NCBI GenBank assembly: GCA_002351535.1
Contig: DEGR01000031.1
Coordinates: forward strand, 31,879 to 95,878
DNA length: 64,000 bases
Source of the DNA: Lachnospira sp. UBA2821
GTDB taxonomy: Bacteria; Bacillota; Clostridia; Lachnospirales; Lachnospiraceae
Reading direction: 5' to 3'
Positions 7,940 to 15,404 of this stretch are shown here, piece by piece. The translations under genes and the position numbers were made by a program. Position 1 is the stretch's first letter. Each line of letters opens with the position of its first letter. The notes under the pieces are model-generated. The model searched no databases. It saw only the letters and a list, made by a program, of their open reading frames with translations, and was not told the origin of the DNA.

Positions 7940-8188
7940 TTATCCAATTAATTGGTTAAGCTGGTGAGCATACTTCTCAACAACATCAATATCATAATGC
8001 TTTTTCTCGAAATCAAGCCTCATAATGTGACTTAGTTCATGCAGATAAGCATCTGTCTGTCTTTCCCTTGTTAATCTTGTATTTATGAATATAGAATAGC
8101 TCCCATCATCATTAAGACATGATGTGGCAGGAATACTGTTTTTAAAATCCATAAACTGTAAATTAATTGCCATAGGCGGCATTATCAT
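7940..8188 (-). CDS. ImmA/IrrE-type metallopeptidase, short
   Basis: 82 residues with the zinc-binding HELSH motif (DAYLHELSHIMRLDF), which defines the ImmA/IrrE family of phage-repressor-cleaving peptidases. It is shorter than usual: family members are often 120-180 residues, so only the catalytic core is present. The start codon overlaps the repressor stop (TAATG), so the two are translationally coupled. By analogy with ImmA-ImmR it may cleave the adjacent repressor on induction. That is inferred from family and position. Confidence 0.8.
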   Translation of the reverse strand: MIMPPMAINLQFMDFKNSIPATSCLNDDGSYSIFINTRLTRERQTDAYLHELSHIMRLDFEKKHYDIDVVEKYAHQLNQLIG

Positions 8189-8586
8189 TAATATTCATCT
8201 CCCTTTTCTTTCCTCTTCAGAGCGGTGAGCATGGTGTGGACTGTTTTTAAGTCTTCAGGCTCTGCTGTTCTCGCTGCGTCAAAGAGAAGTCCCAGCTCCT
8301 TATTCTCATATATCTCCTGTGCTATCTTTTTAGTTTTATCATTAAGATAGTAGGAAGTGTCTGATTCATTTTTTTCTTCAATCAAATCAGAACGTTTACA
8401 ATTCAAATATTTAGCAAGCATATCTACTTTATCCATACGTGGCAGGCGTGTTCCATTACACCATGTTGATATTGCAGATTTGTTCACTCCTAAATCTTTA
8501 ATTATATCTATTTGTGTTTTTCCGTTTACATCCATGTAGTACTTTAGATTTTTAGAAAATATTTTTTTATAATAATCATCACTCAT
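8188..8586 (-). CDS. CI-like phage repressor (XRE-family HTH)
   Basis: 132 residues from ATG 8586 (GGAGATGAG upstream). An N-terminal HTH_3 domain (TQIDIIKDLGVNKSAISTWC, about residues 20-45) is followed by a helical C-terminal half without a recognisable LexA-type protease. It faces divergent early genes across a region with four repeated operator-like sites (8619-8691), one inside the rightward early promoter. It is the best candidate for the lysogeny repressor, with its inactivation by the neighbouring ImmA-like peptidase inferred. Confidence 0.88.
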   Translation of the reverse strand: MSDDYYKKIFSKNLKYYMDVNGKTQIDIIKDLGVNKSAISTWCNGTRLPRMDKVDMLAKYLNCKRSDLIEEKNESDTSYYLNDKTKKIAQEIYENKELGLLFDAARTAEPEDLKTVHTMLTALKRKEKGDEY

Positions 8587-8618
8587 AATCTCATCTCCAA
8601 TCTTTATATAAATAATAT

Positions 8619-8700
8619 TACAAAATGTAGAAAAAGGCAATACAAAAAGTATAAAAAGTTTACAAAAAGTATTGACATCTACAAAAAGTAGAGTTATAAT
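8619..8700. promoter_or_regulatory. immunity control region: rightward early promoter and four repressor operators
   Basis: Perfect promoter TTGACA (8672-8677), 17 bp, TATAAT (8695-8700) directed rightward. The motif TACAAAAAGTA recurs at 8619-8630 (TACAAAATGTAG), 8641-8651, 8661-8671 and 8679-8691 (CTACAAAAAGTAG, inside the promoter spacer). The spacing is about 20 bp, which places the sites on one face of the helix. A fifth copy lies at 9292-9304. The leftward promoter for the repressor probably lies in the same region (TTGTAT, 17 bp, TGTAAT). Confidence 0.8.
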
Positions 8701-8739
8701 ATTAAACGTAGCAAGGAGATGGCAAAAGAAAGGAGAAAA

Positions 8740-8859
8740 ATGAAGCTTGATAAAAAAATAAACGAGCTGAGAAAAGTGGTATCAGCACTTATCCAGCTCG
8801 TCCTAGAAATAGGAACTCTCATAGCGGTAGTCAAAATGATTATCGAGAGCACCCTATAG
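8740..8859 (+). CDS. 39-residue membrane peptide, first early gene
   Basis: First reading frame after the rightward early promoter, with AAAGGAG 5 nt before ATG 8740. It encodes MKLDKKINELRKVVSALIQL followed by a hydrophobic stretch ending IIESTL. A GGGAGC/GCTCCC hairpin (8872-8887) lies just downstream. Membrane peptides of this kind are common in early regions of Firmicutes prophages; no function is assigned. Confidence 0.55.
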   Translation: MKLDKKINELRKVVSALIQLVLEIGTLIAVVKMIIESTL

Positions 8860-8933
8860 ATAGGATGGGAAGGGAGCGAAAGCTCCCCACCCTTAAGGGT
8901 GATTTTATCATAGCATCATTTTAAAATCAATAT

Positions 8934-9035
8934 ATGAAAGAAAAATGGAAAACAGTAAAGAATCTGTTGGCGTTAATTGGATTAATTATTATGTTAATAT
9001 GGATTGTATGGGGACTTATTATCATGATATTTTAG
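8934..9035 (+). CDS. 33-residue membrane peptide
   Basis: ATG 8934. The peptide has a basic start (MKEKWKTVKN) and one long Leu/Ile/Trp-rich membrane segment to its end. No strong ribosome site is seen, so the call is tentative. It could be a small toxin-like or holin-like peptide. Confidence 0.4.
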   Translation: MKEKWKTVKNLLALIGLIIMLIWIVWGLIIMIF

Positions 9036-9089
9036 TCACATGTAGCTGCCCTATCGGCTATACGGGGAAAAGAAAGGAAGTGAAAGAAA

Positions 9090-9308
9090 TTGGCAGAAAT
9101 ACAAATTAGTTTGGCTGCAGCCAGAGTGAATGCAGGGATGACACAGGAAAATGTTGCTAATCGATTAGGTGTATCTAAACAGACAATTATAAATTGGGAG
9201 AAAGGAAGAAATATACCAAGAATACCAGAAGTAGAGACTCTTGCTAGAATTTATAATATTCCGCAGGATAATATTTTTTTGCCTTGTTACTCTACAAAAA
9301 GTAGATAA
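9090..9308 (+). CDS. XRE-family regulator, Cro-like
   Basis: 72 residues from TTG 9090 (AAAGGAAG upstream). It is almost entirely a HTH_3 domain: RVNAGMTQENVANRLGVSKQ, then a recognition helix TIINWEKGRN. It is the first regulator downstream of the rightward promoter, the usual place for a Cro-like or antirepressor protein. The end of the gene carries a CTACAAAAAGTAG operator (9292-9304), identical to the one in the early promoter, so its expression may be fed back by the repressor. Confidence 0.85.
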   Translation: MAEIQISLAAARVNAGMTQENVANRLGVSKQTIINWEKGRNIPRIPEVETLARIYNIPQDNIFLPCYSTKSR

Positions 9309-9404
9309 AAGAAACATCTTGACAAACCTCTGTGCTGACGCACATCAGAAAACCTCTTTTGAATTGATATGATTTTAATATCAGAACGAAAGGAGCAGAA
9401 AGGA

Positions 9405-9554
9405 GTGAGAAAGATTGAATATTTAGTAATAATTGTAGTCTTGGTTCTGAACATATACGCAATATATTCCAATTTACAAGACAACAACATAGCGTTTGCT
9501 ATATCGAAGGTACTGGCAGATGGCATTTCTTTAATATATGTTTGTACTCACTGA
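9405..9554 (+). CDS. small membrane protein, probably truncated
   Basis: GTG 9405 is preceded by AGGAG at good spacing. The 49-residue product starts MRKIEYLVIIVVLVLNIYAI, a membrane segment, then a soluble tail. Its last 56 bp overlap, antisense, the end of the convergent gene at 9499-9943, suggesting a recombination junction that cut its original 3' end. Function unknown. Confidence 0.45.
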   Translation: MRKIEYLVIIVVLVLNIYAIYSNLQDNNIAFAISKVLADGISLIYVCTH

Positions 9555-9943
9555 AAATAAGAAAACACATTTTATTGAAGGCATTGTCCAATTCATTGCG
9601 ACACATTTCTAATTCAAAATCAGGATTTTCATTTTCGGCTTCAAGCAGATTTAAAAATGCAAGATAGAAATTTGAATAAAGAGCCTGACAGGGTGCGCCC
9701 ATAAGATGAATGTTTTGTGTGAACAAGTCAAGGAATATACTTCGTGCTTCAAAATTCAATGAGCTAAATTCATTTATAGAAAGAAAGCCGGCACAATATT
9801 TCTGATAAAAGGGAATATAGAAATTTTCTAATCGTTTTTTTATATACAGTTTTCTTTGAAGTAAGTAAATCTTTCAGAAAATTTGAATATATAGCAATGC
9901 ATGAACCAATTAACGAAATTATAGCAACAATTATAGAAATCAT
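9499..9943 (-). pseudogene. membrane-anchored protein of unknown function, frameshifted in a 7-base homopolymer
   Basis: From ATG 9943 (AGAGGT upstream) the frame gives a membrane anchor (MISIIVAIISLIGSCIAIYS) and a basic linker, then runs into a stop at about 9783. Skipping one base in the run of seven A on the minus strand (9834-9841) opens a continuous second frame (KKRLENFYIPFYQKYCAGFL onward) to the stop at 9499. The intact product would be about 147 residues. The break is either a recent mutation, a sequencing error in the homopolymer, or less likely a programmed +1 slip. It is on the opposite strand to its early-gene neighbours, like a lysogenic cargo gene. Function unknown. Confidence 0.65.
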
Positions 9944-10080
9944 ATTAAACCTCTTTTATATTTACTCGGCTAAGGCAATAGCCTGTAAGCTGATTATAGG
10001 ATGGAGATATATGAAAATCAAGGTAATCACTGACAACCAGTGATAAATAAAATATAGAAAGGCGGTGAAAGAGGCTTGAT

Positions 10081-10266
10081 ATGAAAATAAAAATATACGT
10101 GGGATACAGAAACGAATCAGGAGAATATGTTGATGCAAAAGCAATTGAGGATTTACCAAAAGATGAAGCAAGAGATTACATTAATCAGATGCAGATACAA
10201 ATGGCATCAACTCTCGGATATGAAAAATCCCCCCGTGGTGGCAACCACAAAGGGGATGTGAAATAA
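10081..10266 (+). CDS. small phage protein, unknown
   Basis: 61 residues, no recognised domain. It starts MKIKIYVGYRNESGEYVDAK, an acidic/basic mixed small protein. GAGG precedes ATG 10081 at about 8 nt. The gene is co-directional with the early operon. Function unknown. Confidence 0.6.
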   Translation: MKIKIYVGYRNESGEYVDAKAIEDLPKDEARDYINQMQIQMASTLGYEKSPRGGNHKGDVK

Positions 10267-10318
10267 CACAACATAAATGTAACACAATTGGCAACAGAAG
10301 TAAATAAGGAGGTGTGTA

Positions 10319-10513
10319 ATGACGGACAAAGTATTTAATTTATTTATAGCAATCGTATACATAGTAGCAATAGGTGTTGTGATTTATGGATTTGTCGCAA
10401 TCAGCACAACAGACACTGTGAAGCTGGATGATTATACAAGAGAAAGTTTACTTGATGAATATAATGCAAGAGCTTATCCACCTGAAACCACTAAATATCA
10501 TTTTGAACAATAA
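10319..10513 (+). CDS. small single-pass membrane protein
   Basis: 64 residues with a strong ribosome site (AAGGAGGTG just before ATG 10319). One membrane segment (FNLFIAIVYIVAIGVVIYGF) is followed by a soluble acidic tail. Early-region phage membrane protein of unknown function. A short hairpin (AAGGCTTTTAAGCCTT) lies about 20 bp downstream. Confidence 0.7.
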   Translation: MTDKVFNLFIAIVYIVAIGVVIYGFVAISTTDTVKLDDYTRESLLDEYNARAYPPETTKYHFEQ

Positions 10514-10601
10514 AAAAGAAGATTATCGATAAATATAAGGCTTTTAAGCCTTTTAATAACACTATTAGTATATTAAAGTTAGGACACGCAGGGGACGAGA
10601 G

Positions 10602-11459
10602 ATGGCATACAGGAAAAAGACATATAATTGCAAGAACAGTAATGAGATAGAGATATGCTTCAAAGGTAAGTTTGGAAAGAAGGGAGAGAAAAGAGCCCCG
10701 AAGATTAAGCCGACTGCTGAAGCTGTGAAACTGAATAACCAGAAGAGAAAGGCAACGGAAGTGCGCAGGCTTCTGAAAGTCAACTTTAAGGAAAACGATT
10801 ACTGGCTCACTCTTAAATATGCAGCAGGTTATCAGCCGGAAGTTGACAGAGTTAAAAAAGACATGGCTTTTCTGCTTAGAAAGCTAAGGAAGGTGTATAG
10901 GGAATATGATTCAGAACTCAAGTACATAATCAGAATGGAGATAAGTTCGAGAGGTGTTCCTCATGCACATATGGTATTAAATGATATATCCGGATGTAAG
11001 GTTGATGCTGTTGTTAAAAAAATATGGAGCAGTATACAGGGAAATGCCGGAATATACTTCACTCATTTATACGAGAAGGGTGGATTTAATCAGTTAGCTG
11101 ATTATATCACCAAAGAGCCTAAGGAAGGCGAGATAAAGCAGCTCTCATTATTTGACATTCAGACAAGAAAATGCTTCGTCAAATATTCCAGAAGCAGGAA
11201 TCTCAAGAAACCTGATGTGGATGTTAAAGAGTATACACGTCGGACAGTTGAGAAATATATAACAGAATCAATCAAGGTGTCAGATGGATATTATCTGGAT
11301 AAAGACAGCGTAGTGTATGGAATCAATCCTTATACAGGAATGACATATTTACATTACACAGAAGTCAGGTTGAAAGACGGTAAAAAGCAGGAGCAAAAAG
11401 CCCCGTCCGTCCAACAAATATTAGACGAGAGAGGATATTGGGAGGTGAAAGCAGGTTGA
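10602..11459 (+). CDS. HUH-endonuclease-like replication initiation protein (REP ORF2/G2P type)
   Basis: 285 residues. A conserved His-hydrophobic-His pair in RGVPHAHMVL (about residues 121-123), preceded by a strand with acidic EIS, and a downstream tyrosine in QLADYITKEP (about 168) match the metal site and catalytic Tyr of HUH single-strand nucleases of the rolling-circle Rep/G2P group. A basic N-terminus precedes the domain. In many tailed prophages of gut Firmicutes this gene stands where other phages have an origin-binding replisome protein. Its stop overlaps the start of the RNase H-like gene. Nicking activity and use in phage replication are inferred. Confidence 0.75.
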   Translation: MAYRKKTYNCKNSNEIEICFKGKFGKKGEKRAPKIKPTAEAVKLNNQKRKATEVRRLLKVNFKENDYWLTLKYAAGYQPEVDRVKKDMAFLLRKLRKVYREYDSELKYIIRMEISSRGVPHAHMVLNDISGCKVDAVVKKIWSSIQGNAGIYFTHLYEKGGFNQLADYITKEPKEGEIKQLSLFDIQTRKCFVKYSRSRNLKKPDVDVKEYTRRTVEKYITESIKVSDGYYLDKDSVVYGINPYTGMTYLHYTEVRLKDGKKQEQKAPSVQQILDERGYWEVKAG

Positions 11460-11881
11460 GAGTAGACATATATATAAAAGTCGAATCAAGAGGCAATCCC
11501 AGAGGACATGGCAAAGGTGCAGCGGTCTTGGAATTTGTGAAAAAAGACGGTTCAGCCGTTACAAGGGTGGCAACAACAGAGGTAGACAGAGATACAAGAA
11601 ATGCAGTGCACCTGATGATTGTAAATGTGGCGTTAAGAAGTCTGGTTAAGACATGTGATGTAGTGATACATACGTCAAATAACTATATACCGTGTGTTAT
11701 TTCTAATGGATGGCTTGATAAGTGGAGTGCTAACAACTGGATAAAGCCGGATGGAAAGAAGCCGGCAAACGTTGAGGAATGGAAGAAACTTTACATATTC
11801 AATAACATGCACAGAATCACATGGGAACACGAAGAAACTGAAAAATACAAAGAAGAATTATATGAATTATTGAGGTATTGA
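11456..11881 (+). CDS. RNase H-like protein
   Basis: 141 residues from TTG 11456, which overlaps the previous stop and has GGAGG 9-10 nt upstream. The product begins MRVDIYIKVESRGNPRGHGK, matching the first strand of RNase HI-like folds, with acidic residues further on (TTEVDRDTRN and DVVIHTSNNY). It is probably a phage nuclease of the RNase H superfamily acting on replication or recombination intermediates together with the HUH protein. Family assignment is moderate; not all catalytic acids can be placed with certainty. Confidence 0.65.
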   Translation: MRVDIYIKVESRGNPRGHGKGAAVLEFVKKDGSAVTRVATTEVDRDTRNAVHLMIVNVALRSLVKTCDVVIHTSNNYIPCVISNGWLDKWSANNWIKPDGKKPANVEEWKKLYIFNNMHRITWEHEETEKYKEELYELLRY

Positions 11882-11882
11882 A

Positions 11883-12179
11883 ATGAAGAAAACATTAAGC
11901 ATTGTAACCGATAACACACGAATCTGTTATTTCTGTGGAGCACCTGCAGAAGCAGAACATCACCTTATATTTGGTACCGGCAAAAGAAATCTTGCAGAAG
12001 CAGACGGATTAAAAGTACCGATATGCAACGACTGTCACAATATTGGGGACAGAACAGGAAGGATACATGATAATCCGATGGCTGAGAAGATGTCCAAGAT
12101 GCTGGGCCAGATGTTTTATGAAGCACATATAGGCAGCAGGGAGCAGTTCATGAAGAGATATGGAAGGTCGTATTTATGA
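11883..12179 (+). CDS. HNH-like zinc-finger nuclease
   Basis: 98 residues. Cys pair CYFC near the start, AEHHLIFG, and then CNDCHNIG with following His form the CxxC...HH...CxxC-H layout of HNH/His-Me nucleases. It resembles the small phage HNH proteins found near replication genes. Starts 2 bp after the RNase H-like stop and overlaps the next gene by 4 bp, so it is translationally coupled. Confidence 0.7.
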   Translation: MKKTLSIVTDNTRICYFCGAPAEAEHHLIFGTGKRNLAEADGLKVPICNDCHNIGDRTGRIHDNPMAEKMSKMLGQMFYEAHIGSREQFMKRYGRSYL

Positions 12180-12367
12180 TGTTATCGATGGATGAGAAGT
12201 TTGAACGTTCTGTAGCGGTCAGTAAGCTGCAGAAGTATTCATCATATTTAACTGACGAACAGGTCAGTCAGATTAACAGCATCACACATGAGTGTGAACT
12301 TAAGTGGAGAGATTTTTGTAAAAAAGGAATGGTGGGACAGGTATGTCTGGAAAATTTGGAGAATTGA
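12176..12367 (+). CDS. small phage protein, unknown
   Basis: 63 residues, mostly helical and charged, no recognised domain. Two start codons (ATG 12176 and 12179) and a third at 12188 are possible; the first couples to the upstream stop. Two Cys residues (HECELKWRDFC) could be structural. Function unknown. Confidence 0.55.
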   Translation: MMLSMDEKFERSVAVSKLQKYSSYLTDEQVSQINSITHECELKWRDFCKKGMVGQVCLENLEN

Positions 12368-12858
12368 CATTAGAAGAATTTAACAATATGGCTGAAGGAT
12401 TTAAGGCTGAAGGAGATATTGAGAGCCTTAAGATACTTGCAGGAGAGTATCTGATAGATAAATATGACCTGGAGGATTATATAGCCGGGGATATTGAAGA
12501 ACTGGCAACGGGAATAACATTCTCGCTTGGAAGGCTTCAGGCAGAATACAACGATAAGGTTGGTAATAGTAAGAATCCGTGGGAAGCATTACCATTCAAA
12601 GCTATATATAGCATGTCGGTAAGCATGATATATGAAATAGCTGATGGCATATGCACCGGAAAAAAGAAAAAACTTGAAGATATAGTGAATGAGATGCAGA
12701 AGATAGCTAAAGAGAAGTCTTCAGGAAATGAAGCGGTGTGTGTATGTGGAACGGACAAGCAGCTTAGGGATATTATCAGGGCGTATTATTCTAAAGGTAT
12801 TAAAGAAGCTGCAAATATTATTAACGGACTGGGGGTTGAAAATAGTGCAGGCATTTAA
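12343..12858 (+). CDS. phage early protein, unknown
   Basis: 171 residues, soluble, mainly helical (LEEFNNMAEGFKAEGDIESL). No recognised family. Overlaps both neighbours (upstream by 25 bp, downstream by 14 bp), as is usual for this operon. Confidence 0.65.
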   Translation: MSGKFGELTLEEFNNMAEGFKAEGDIESLKILAGEYLIDKYDLEDYIAGDIEELATGITFSLGRLQAEYNDKVGNSKNPWEALPFKAIYSMSVSMIYEIADGICTGKKKKLEDIVNEMQKIAKEKSSGNEAVCVCGTDKQLRDIIRAYYSKGIKEAANIINGLGVENSAGI

Positions 12859-13420
12859 GTTTTTCAACTCAAACATGGATTGTACCATGGGAAAAGGGAC
12901 ATATCATTATGAGCCGGGTGTTAAGTATGTGGAGAATGAAGCCAACTGTGTTAAGAATGGATTCCATGCATGCGAGTATATATTTGACTGTCTCAGTTAT
13001 TACAGGTCAATAAGTGACTCAATGGTATATCTGGTTGAAGCAGCAGGAGATATAGATGAGGACGGAACGGACAGCAAGATATCATGTACAGAGATAGAGC
13101 TTATTAAGCGGCTGGGAATAGCAGATATGGCATATTATGCAGCACAGTATATAATAGTGCATCCGGACAGAGATGTATTTATAAATAATAGAGATGTAGA
13201 GGTCAGTGAAAATGAAGCATCAGCTAATTTGATTGCAATAGCAATCGGAGAACACCCAAGAGCAATGACAGTTGAAGACGGAGTAATGGTTTTAATACAG
13301 AAAGAAAATGGGCATTTTACGAAAGCGAAGATATGGGCGTCAAAGGCCGGTAAATGGTATACGTTAGATTCGGAGGGCAGGATATATGAGAAAGAAGAAA
13401 ATAGAGCAGCAGCCCATTAG
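12845..13420 (+). CDS. DUF7666-like phage protein
   Basis: 191 residues from GTG 12845. It begins with a phage motif pattern: MQAFKFFNSNMDCTMGKGTY, then EPGVKYVENEANCVKNGFHA and CEYIFDCLSYY. This resembles the domain of unknown function in which a residue pattern GFHAC plus two aromatic strands recurs in many phages. The C-terminal half contains repeats of DVFINNRDVEV type. Biochemical role unknown. Confidence 0.6.
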   Translation: MQAFKFFNSNMDCTMGKGTYHYEPGVKYVENEANCVKNGFHACEYIFDCLSYYRSISDSMVYLVEAAGDIDEDGTDSKISCTEIELIKRLGIADMAYYAAQYIIVHPDRDVFINNRDVEVSENEASANLIAIAIGEHPRAMTVEDGVMVLIQKENGHFTKAKIWASKAGKWYTLDSEGRIYEKEENRAAAH

Positions 13421-15395
13421 AAAGGCAACGAAAGATGGACTGAGGGCAGCAGTCCAGATATTTGAGGATATTCTTATAATCGATTGCTATAAGGATAAGA
13501 TGTATCTGGGAAGATATGCAGTTACTGAAATTGGAGAACATGCATTGCTTAAGGATGGAGAGTGGAGCAGTAAAAGCATAACAAAAGCATTTGGATTCGA
13601 GCAGTATTACAGCAGTTATGATTTCAGCAGAAATGTAAAATTTGATACAAATAAAGACCGGGACACGGTTATATATTTCACCAAAACAACAAACCGGACA
13701 AATGTAATATCTGAAATATTATATCTTGAAAGCGAGTATGGAAGACAGGTCAGAGAGAATGCTTACGAACGTAAGGTTAAAAGAATAGAAAACATTATGA
13801 GCGAAGTTCCTGCGACACCGGATGATTTTGAAAGCTGGATTGATGGTACAGTATTCAAATCATCAGCGTATTGGTTCTATGATAAAGAAAAAAGCTTATA
13901 TAACTGTACAGCCTGCGGTAAGACACATAAGAAGAAAGACGGAATCCATAATCAGGAAGTGGTATGCAGCAGAACCGGCAGGAAGTGCATTATAAAGAAA
14001 AAGAATAAGAACGGAATCCTTGAAAAGGACAGAGTAGTTCTGTTCGAAAAACTTGAATCCGGAAGGAGTGTAGCAAGACACTTCAGAGTATACAAGGAAA
14101 GCATGCCATTGGGGAATGTTAGTATGGATGTATTTGAGGACGTAAGGATATTCTTCGGAGAATACAATATCAACAAAAAGAGAGAGCCGACACAATTATA
14201 TTATGGATGTTATAGCAACGCAGATGAGTATGAACAGGACTGGTGGACTACTAATCCTAAAAATAAAAGAACCGGAGCGGGATATATATATCCGGATGTT
14301 AATCTTGACGGAACGGAGTTTGAGCACCTCGGAATAGAGGAAATAGCTGCTAAATGCTGGCACATTGATGTGAATAAAATAATGAGATCCGTATGGCATC
14401 CATTCGAATACCTAGTGAAGCAGAACATGGAAAAACTGGTTAATGATATAGCATATTATGTCTGCAATTGGAGCGGAGCTATATTATGTAATCAGACATT
14501 AATGCTTAGCGGTAAGAAACTTAAAGAGATATGCCGGATAGATGGCCAGAGATGGAATAGGCTCAAACAAATGAACGGAGGAATCACAGAGCTTCAATGG
14601 CTTCAGCTTGAGCAGGAAAGTGAATATAAGATAAGAGATGAGACAATAAAGTATTTTAGCGAAAATAAAATCAAAGCAAAAGATATAGAGCCACTCTTAA
14701 GTCATATTAGTGTCGAGAAAATCAGAAATCATCTCGCTAAACAGAAAGAAAGCCCTGGAAAAGCACTTGAGTACTGGCTTGATTATTTGGATATGGCTGA
14801 GAAAGCCGGTTATAACCTTGATGATGAAATAGTATATAAACCAAAGGATATAAAATACAGACATGATGAAATGGTAGATATGCTTAACAGGGCAAATAGT
14901 AAAGAAGAGGTTAAAAGAATAGAAAAGCAGTTCAAAAATATCAGGAACGTAATACTGAGAACAAAGAAAATATATGAATACCGCAATGATAAGTATGCTT
15001 TCATAATGCCAGGAAGCGTAGAGGATATTATTGTAGAAGGTAAAAACCTTCACATATGCGTATCAACAACAGACAGGTACTACGAGAGAATAAATAATGA
15101 AGAGACATATATAGGGTTCATTAGAGACATTGTTCATCCGGATATATCATATTACACTATTGAGTTCGAACCCAATGGTACGGTTAGACAAAAGAGATCT
15201 GAATACAACAGACAGCCTAATCTTCCGGAAATAACTGGTTTCCTTAAAGAGTGGCAGAAACATTTAAAGTTAAATGACAAAATAAAAGAGAAGCAGAAGA
15301 AGTCAGAGATATTGAGAATTGAAGGACTTGAAGAATTAAGAAAAAATTCACCGGATTTTGCAAGAACATTAGAAAACGACTTACTTGTTGTATAG
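13386..15395 (+). CDS. PcfJ-like protein
   Basis: 669 residues, overlapping the previous gene by 35 bp. The C-terminal third holds the PcfJ signature (VEDIIVEGKNLHICVSTTDRY and IEFEPNGTVRQKRSEYNRQP), a domain named from conjugative plasmid pCF10 and common in phages. A Cys-rich insert (CTACGKTHKK and CSRTGRKC, about residues 175-205) probably binds zinc. PcfJ has no settled biochemical function; the context here is phage replication or DNA handling. Confidence 0.78.
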   Translation: MRKKKIEQQPIRKATKDGLRAAVQIFEDILIIDCYKDKMYLGRYAVTEIGEHALLKDGEWSSKSITKAFGFEQYYSSYDFSRNVKFDTNKDRDTVIYFTKTTNRTNVISEILYLESEYGRQVRENAYERKVKRIENIMSEVPATPDDFESWIDGTVFKSSAYWFYDKEKSLYNCTACGKTHKKKDGIHNQEVVCSRTGRKCIIKKKNKNGILEKDRVVLFEKLESGRSVARHFRVYKESMPLGNVSMDVFEDVRIFFGEYNINKKREPTQLYYGCYSNADEYEQDWWTTNPKNKRTGAGYIYPDVNLDGTEFEHLGIEEIAAKCWHIDVNKIMRSVWHPFEYLVKQNMEKLVNDIAYYVCNWSGAILCNQTLMLSGKKLKEICRIDGQRWNRLKQMNGGITELQWLQLEQESEYKIRDETIKYFSENKIKAKDIEPLLSHISVEKIRNHLAKQKESPGKALEYWLDYLDMAEKAGYNLDDEIVYKPKDIKYRHDEMVDMLNRANSKEEVKRIEKQFKNIRNVILRTKKIYEYRNDKYAFIMPGSVEDIIVEGKNLHICVSTTDRYYERINNEETYIGFIRDIVHPDISYYTIEFEPNGTVRQKRSEYNRQPNLPEITGFLKEWQKHLKLNDKIKEKQKKSEILRIEGLEELRKNSPDFARTLENDLLVV

Positions 15396-15404
15396 GAGGA
15401 GAAT

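Noticed and set aside
9369..9404. Upstream ATG for the small membrane gene at 9405
   Set aside because: No ribosome site at ATG 9369, whereas AGGAG lies at correct distance from GTG 9405.
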